NCBI GenBank assembly: GCA_026214975.1 | Contig: CM047808.1 | Coordinates: forward strand, 4,329,262 to 4,393,261 | Source of the DNA: Gentiana macrophylla | Lineage: Eukaryota > Streptophyta > Magnoliopsida > Gentianales > Gentianaceae | Direction: 5' to 3' | DNA: 64,000 bases | Shown: piece after piece, positions 59,492 through 64,000 of the stretch | Layout of the letters: the number at the start of each line of letters is the position of its first letter | How positions within the stretch are numbered: position 1 is the stretch's first letter | The notes under the pieces: model-generated | Told to the model about the DNA's origin: nothing | What the model saw: only the letters and a program-made list of their open reading frames with translations | Databases searched by the model: none | Translations under genes and position numbers: made by a program

Positions 59492-61045
59492 TTACTCTTT
59501 CATGCCATCTTCTTCTTCCTCATCATCTTCTTCTTCATCACTTAGATCAAGATCCCCAAGCAACTCGTCTAACGGAACAGACGGAACTTCTTCTCCGTCA
59601 GTCATCGACGCCGTTTCAGACGGCTTGTAATCTTTGTTACGATACAACGATATATTAAACCTCAGTTCAGGATTCTCCTCCAAATCTTTCAAGAAATCTT
59701 CATACTCATCTATATTCTTCTCTTCAATGTCTTTACCTCTAACTGTTTGATCCACTTCCATGTTCAATGATTTAAGCTTCCATGCACGTGGCTTCCCGGC
59801 CTTCTTTAGACGCTTCTCTTTGTAACTCTTTTTAACAAGTATGGCGTCGGGGATGACTAGACGGCCTCTGTATTTGTCTAGCTCCAAGTCGTTCGTATTC
59901 GCTCCATACATGTCGTAACCAAGAGCATAATCACCAGGTGATAAAAGATTTCCCAGATGTGTTTTAATTGTAAAGATGATATCGTTTTTACCGAAATCCG
60001 ATACTCGAGCAACTTGTGTTTCAGCTAATGCATATCGTGTGCCACCCACCACGGCTTCAGGAAAAGGCAACAGCTCGACGTCCAAAACAATGTATTCCAC
60101 AAGCTGTCTGCTTGAAAGCAGGGACTTGAAAGCTGTTCTCCAGTACTGATCGGCGTCCAAGAAACAATGCCGAAGGGTTATCGGGTCCAACAAAACGATG
60201 TTGTTACTGACTTTCGTGCAGATGACCAATGGCCCGAGATTACCTAAGCTAGAGGAAGCCCTTGGTGGAAGACATACCAGATCTTCACGACAAATAGGAC
60301 AGATATCGACAGAGAACGTGAACCGATAGTTGTAAGTATTGCTCTTGGAATCATGGGACACGAGTTGTTTGTCGTTACGGCTCTTAACGGGTACCACTTT
60401 ACCCAAAAACTCAACAAACTTAATAGCATGACTACGGTTACCAAAGAAGAAATCTATGCCTTGATGCATCTGCTTAATCCTTATGCACCGTACCGCAGCA
60501 TCGTGCTTAAGTATTTGTTGCTCCAAATAGAAGAAAGTTCTTCGATGAGGAACATGTTGACGTACCTGCACAGAAGCAATCCACTGATCCGGGTTCGCCT
60601 GAACCCTCGTACACGCATCACACATCTGGTCTTGAACCACGTATTCAACCGTATACACTTGTTCAAGAATCGCCCCATTAAGAACCTCTTTCTGAACTTT
60701 CAGTTTGACTTTTAACCTCTTAGAGTGAGGCTCGGTCCAAATAAAAGCAGCGTCTACCAACCGAACCCTGTTCAGGTTCTTCAACCTCTTAACACAAAAC
60801 GTAAGCAACTCCTTCGATTCCAACTGAGCTTTGATCCAAGTCCTAGGAGGCTGCAAATACGTGTCGCATTCCGGGCAGTGGATGATAATAACATGCTTCT
60901 GCAGGTCTTCTGTTATGTCAATTTCAGAACGCAAACACTTCACACACATGTTGGCAGCATTTGGTTGCATAGGAACTCCACATTTGCAGCATAAAACACT
61001 TCCAACGGTTTGACTGACCGTAAACATACCCGTTTCCACATCCAT
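59492..61045 (-). CDS. NMD3: NMD3, nonsense-mediated decay protein 3 / 60S export adaptor, intact
   Basis: A complete single-exon coding region of 517 residues, the usual plant NMD3 length. NMD3 loads onto late pre-60S particles in the nucleus and recruits the exportin CRM1/XPO1; it is released in the cytoplasm. N-terminal zinc-binding Cys pairs appear as CCKCGVPM and CVKCL (about residues 18-40), HCPECD (~60), CDACTRV (~140) and CPICREDL (~250). The C-terminal third has a basic KSYKEKRLKKAGKPRAWK segment, likely nuclear-localisation related, then a strongly acidic tail ending EEEDGMKE. An upstream in-frame Met eight residues earlier is rejected because it lies inside the leader intron: the acceptor TTTCTTTCAG ends two bases before this ATG. 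It differs from the left copy by a handful of substitutions and lacks the left copy's frameshift. Confidence 0.95.
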   Translation of the reverse strand: MDVETGMFTVSQTVGSVLCCKCGVPMQPNAANMCVKCLRSEIDITEDLQKHVIIIHCPECDTYLQPPRTWIKAQLESKELLTFCVKRLKNLNRVRLVDAAFIWTEPHSKRLKVKLKVQKEVLNGAILEQVYTVEYVVQDQMCDACTRVQANPDQWIASVQVRQHVPHRRTFFYLEQQILKHDAAVRCIRIKQMHQGIDFFFGNRSHAIKFVEFLGKVVPVKSRNDKQLVSHDSKSNTYNYRFTFSVDICPICREDLVCLPPRASSSLGNLGPLVICTKVSNNIVLLDPITLRHCFLDADQYWRTAFKSLLSSRQLVEYIVLDVELLPFPEAVVGGTRYALAETQVARVSDFGKNDIIFTIKTHLGNLLSPGDYALGYDMYGANTNDLELDKYRGRLVIPDAILVKKSYKEKRLKKAGKPRAWKLKSLNMEVDQTVRGKDIEEKNIDEYEDFLKDLEENPELRFNISLYRNKDYKPSETASMTDGEEVPSVPLDELLGDLDLSDEEEDDEEEEDGMKE

Positions 61046-61047
61046 AT

Positions 61048-61501
61048 CTGAAAGAAAAAAAGATGACAATATGAATTATCCCGATCTCCGTAGTATACTA
61101 ACAAACAGACAAAATCATACTAAGCATACTAACAAAAATCCGTTAACAACTTAAGCCACTACAATTCAGCAATTAGTAAAAAATTATCTTTAAAATGATG
61201 GATTAATCTAAAGGGTTATCAAATAACTACGTCTCAGAATCACATAAAGCTGTGTATAACCATTAAAAAGAAAACACATATATACAGAACACACGGATTG
61301 GAGAGCAGTGGGGCTGAGATGATTCAAAGGGCATTAAAAATACGTCTACTACATCAAACAAAATTCCCAAAAAGAAGAAAAAAAATTACAACAGCTATGC
61401 TGGAGAACGAAATTAATCCAAAATCCAAACCGCAGCAGAGCACGATTGACGTGAACAGCTTAGTGAACGATTTGTTCAAACAATCCAAAACTAAATAAGC
61501 A

Positions 61502-61532
<31 letters not shown>

Positions 61533-61671
61533 CACACAAATCGTTTTGGAAAAAAAAAAGTCGTTATATATAACATGAATTCATATAGCATCAAATTCAA
61601 TAAATTCGCAGATGTGAAAGCAGAATTTTGCAGAAAGATTCCAGGGAGAATAAGAAACGAAGAGATGATAC
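61048..61671 (-). other. NMD3: 5'-UTR intron of NMD3 (right copy)
   Basis: Donor AG|GTATCA at 61671 and acceptor TTTCTTTCAG at 61048 mirror the left copy. The (CA)n/A-run tract at 61501-61538 is longer than its counterpart near 13850, a visible arm-to-arm length difference. Confidence 0.75.
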
Positions 61672-61745
61672 CTGAAATCGCAGGGAGACTAGGAGCTGCG
61701 CTTGAGATTTTGAGAAATGAATTAGGTTTGGGGAAAGAGGCGCTA
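61672..61745 (-). other. NMD3: Leader exon of NMD3 (right copy)
   Basis: Mirror of about 13640-13712. The sequence at the donor (CTGCGATTTCAG) is unchanged between arms; one C to G change lies upstream near 61742. The transcription start is not known. Confidence 0.6.
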
Positions 61746-63034
61746 TGAGAAAAGTCGAATTACGTTGAAGGTTTTTCTTTATTTATTTAATTTTTTATTT
61801 TTATTTTTATTTTTGAGGGTAAAAATCTTTAGGTTAAAGGTCAGTAAAGATCGTTTTGATCTAAAATGAGGAAAAATGTGAGTTAAAAGATAGTAGTCGA
61901 GAAGACAAAAACGCGCACGTTATTACATGTGTTATTACATATTCTTCTACAACCAAACGTAGAATACAGCGTAGAATGCACGAGCAGCGTTTTGTCTTCT
62001 CAACCATTATTTTTTTTTCGTTCTTTTTCCCATTTCAGATATTTTTTTTGTCATTCAGCTATACTGCCCAAAAATTTTTTTGTTCTTTTGAAAATGATAC
62101 CAGTCACTCATTGATCATTAAGGTTTACACGGTTACCGATACAAGATTCTGTTTGCAACGTTGATCATAGGGTTCCCGGAAATACAAAAACAAAAAAAAT
62201 TCCGCAGTCAAACTCCCAAAACAAAGTATAATGGGCACGAAAGGCTCGGTTTCCATTTCGGGTGTAGGTGTAACCAACCTGCTATTAAAAATACATTTCG
62301 TGATTCAATTAATTGATAAAACCTACCTTGATTCTCTAACAACCAATAACACGGGACCTTTAATATAATATGGTTAAAACAAACTCTTTGAAGTCTAGAT
62401 GCAGCATGGTACTCTTTCAATTATGATCAATTTATACGGTCAACATTGTAGATGACGGTTGTATCACTCGTCGAGACATAACGGTTGTCTGCATTATTGA
62501 TTATGAAAGGTTTATATTATCATCAATTTAGATATATCACGATAAACGATATAGATGACTATTGTATCACTCATCGGGACAAAACGGTTATACTCGTATT
62601 ATTATTCTTCGAGAATTTTGGATAAGGATTTACCCTCTATATATTAACGGATCTCTAATATATTCACGGATCTCTAAAATATCGAATATGTAGATCATGT
62701 GTGATGTTCGCCACATCTACTGCCATCTGAATGGATTTAGATATCCAAGTACAAGTATCAATTTTTTGGTATAATCGAGTTGAGTCGATAGTCTTTAGGG
62801 TTTAAGATTGACTCGACTAAAAATACTCACGCTTGAAACTCGGCGCAAGCTCAATCAAATCATAAAAAAAAGATCAAACTCGATTCGTTAAATATTTGAT
62901 ATAACTTTACCCAACTCATACCCTCGATTATTTAAGATTTTATTAATATGGTAAGATCGAGCTCAAGTAGTCCATAAAACATTATTAATTATAATTTAAT
63001 AAATATATTTAATTCCACTCAAATATATAAATAA
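61746..63034. other. NMD3 upstream region (right), no further gene
   Basis: Mirror of about 12570-13639. It contains AAACCCTAAA (complement at about 62800), a telo-box-like motif at some distance from the leader exon, and otherwise AT-rich sequence. Small open frames on both strands are unsupported. Confidence 0.5.
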
Positions 63035-63035
63035 A

Positions 63036-63845
63036 GAAATCGCATTCTGATCAGGTTAACAATTTAACGGGATGGTCAGGTTTATAATCTTTCATTAAAA
63101 CTAATATGAATAATTATATTCGTTAGATCATTTTTTAAGACACCATAAGCAATGTGTACTTTGACACACACAATCTATTCTTTCAACTTGCTAAACCTGT
63201 AAAATAAAAATCGAAACAGGTCACTCTGAATCTGGGGTTCTGCTATGTAATTGGCCGGGTTGCTGCATACTAGATACATTACTCAATTCATTGTCAAGAT
63301 GGTGAATGCATTAATTTTTCTTACGGTACAGTATCAAAACGGAAAGAAAAAAAAAATAAACCAAAGCATCCTACATTTTTCCTTTCTAGTTCATTATATA
63401 ACAGCAGCAAATAATGGTCTGTTAAGACATTCAATTTCAATCAATAGTTTTGCACAGATGAAATCACTTTTCGTAAGCATCGGTAGATTGATAGAGTGGA
63501 TTTCACCATCGATCCTAATTTTTATAATTATTGTAGGGATGCTTCTTGTTTTTAGAAGACCGATGAGGATGCTTTTAAATTGCAGAGATGAAATTTAGAC
63601 TTTGTCGGGGAGAAGATGAATTCTTTATTTGGCTTCACGAAGAAGATGATTAACGAAAATCAAATATTCGATAAGCGTGATAGAAAGGGGTTTTGGGTAA
63701 CCTGATTAACGGGTAAAAACAATTTTAATGATACACAATATGTTATGGTGTATTAAGTACATCAAACGGTTACAATTATTTTAATGATGATCCAACCAGA
63801 ACCTGACGATCCAGCTTTTTTATCTTAAGGGATCAGTAGATTTCT
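63036..63845. mobile_element. 810 bp insertion, right arm only, 9-10 bp TSD
   Basis: Flanked by TATAAATAAA on both sides (63026-63035 and 63846-63855); the left arm has the empty site near 12585. The ends AGAAATC and GATTTCT form a short inverted pair. A plus-strand open frame of 115 residues (63251-63598) has a hydrophobic stretch SILIFIIIVGMLLVF but no family I recognise. It may be a Mutator-like non-autonomous element, possibly carrying captured sequence. Confidence 0.6.
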
Positions 63846-64000
63846 TATAAATAAATAATCATTTAATATAACTTGACTATCTCGCAAGTTACTCGATTAC
63901 TATATTTAAAACTGAAGATTGAGTTAATTTATTACTACATCTGTTTCAAAATATAAGTCATCCTAGATGTTTTCACAGAGATTAAGAAAGTGGAATTTGA

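Larger units (their letters stand above)
47141..64000 (-). repeat. Right arm of large inverted duplication
   Basis: Reverse-complement copy of 12397-23013 in unbroken colinear order, starting at the first base after the gap and running to the window end. Extra segments here: 49988-52522, 55290-57993, 58537-58722 and 63036-63845. Missing here: the 178 bp element at 17552. These account for the arm-length difference (16.9 versus 10.6 kb). Confidence 0.93.

Noticed and set aside
61046..61069. Upstream in-frame ATG that would add MSSFFLSD to NMD3
   Set aside because: These codons fall in the polypyrimidine tract and acceptor of the leader intron, so they are removed by splicing.
1..64000. CRISPR arrays, tRNA or rRNA genes, phage or bacterial defence islands
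   Set aside because: No regularly spaced repeats, no tRNA cloverleaf or box A/B pair, and no rRNA signature were seen. Gene structure and transposons are those of a plant nuclear genome.

Overview
This 64 kb window is nuclear DNA of a flowering plant, almost certainly a eudicot. It is AT-rich, its genes have GT-AG introns and intact nuclear coding regions, and it is crowded with Ty1-copia and Ty3-gypsy-like LTR elements, hAT, Stowaway, Harbinger and Mutator-like MITEs and solo LTRs. No bacterial operon, CRISPR array, rRNA or tRNA gene was recognised. I cannot place the species; an asterid would fit but is only a guess. The 100 Ns at 47041-47140 show that this is a scaffold in which two contigs were joined.

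Layout. 1-1026: AT-rich DNA with a 246 bp fold-back element. 1027-7775: a tandem direct duplication (about 3.3 kb x 2) made of Stowaway and Harbinger-like MITEs and an LTR; the second unit completes a solo LTR nested in a Harbinger-like element ending at 8186. 8190-11640: a UTP18-like WD40 gene (small-subunit processome) with a telo-box promoter and a 5'-UTR intron, its reading frame broken by two missing homopolymer bases. 11650-13640: a candidate Helitron terminus and MITEs. 13640-15910: a first NMD3 gene (60S export adaptor), frameshifted. 18139-21353: a chimeric copia element with an inverted pol segment but matching target-site duplications. 21354-43230: nested retroelements (a non-coding gypsy-like element, solo LTRs, copia remnants, three copies of a 1.9 kb LTR family, a hAT MITE). 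43380-47040: exon 1 of a tryptophan-aminotransferase-related/alliinase-like gene, its remaining exons not visible before the gap. 47141-64000: an inverted, colinear second copy of 12397-23013, containing an intact NMD3 gene on the minus strand.

The dominant structure is that inverted duplication. Left arm 12397-23013 and right arm 47141-64000 match end to end. They differ by at least five presence/absence insertions, most with clean target-site duplications, and by scattered substitutions. The right arm begins at the first base after the N gap. This is what a second haplotype (haplotig) placed in reverse at a scaffold join would look like, although a true inverted segmental duplication is possible.

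Functionally, UTP18 and NMD3 both serve ribosome biogenesis (40S pre-rRNA processing and 60S export) and lie about 3 kb apart in the same orientation, each with a leader intron just before the start codon. The rest of the window is transposon-derived. I found no defence or biosynthetic system. The most unusual items are the gap-bounded inverted repeat and the rearranged copia element that appears to have inserted as a unit.
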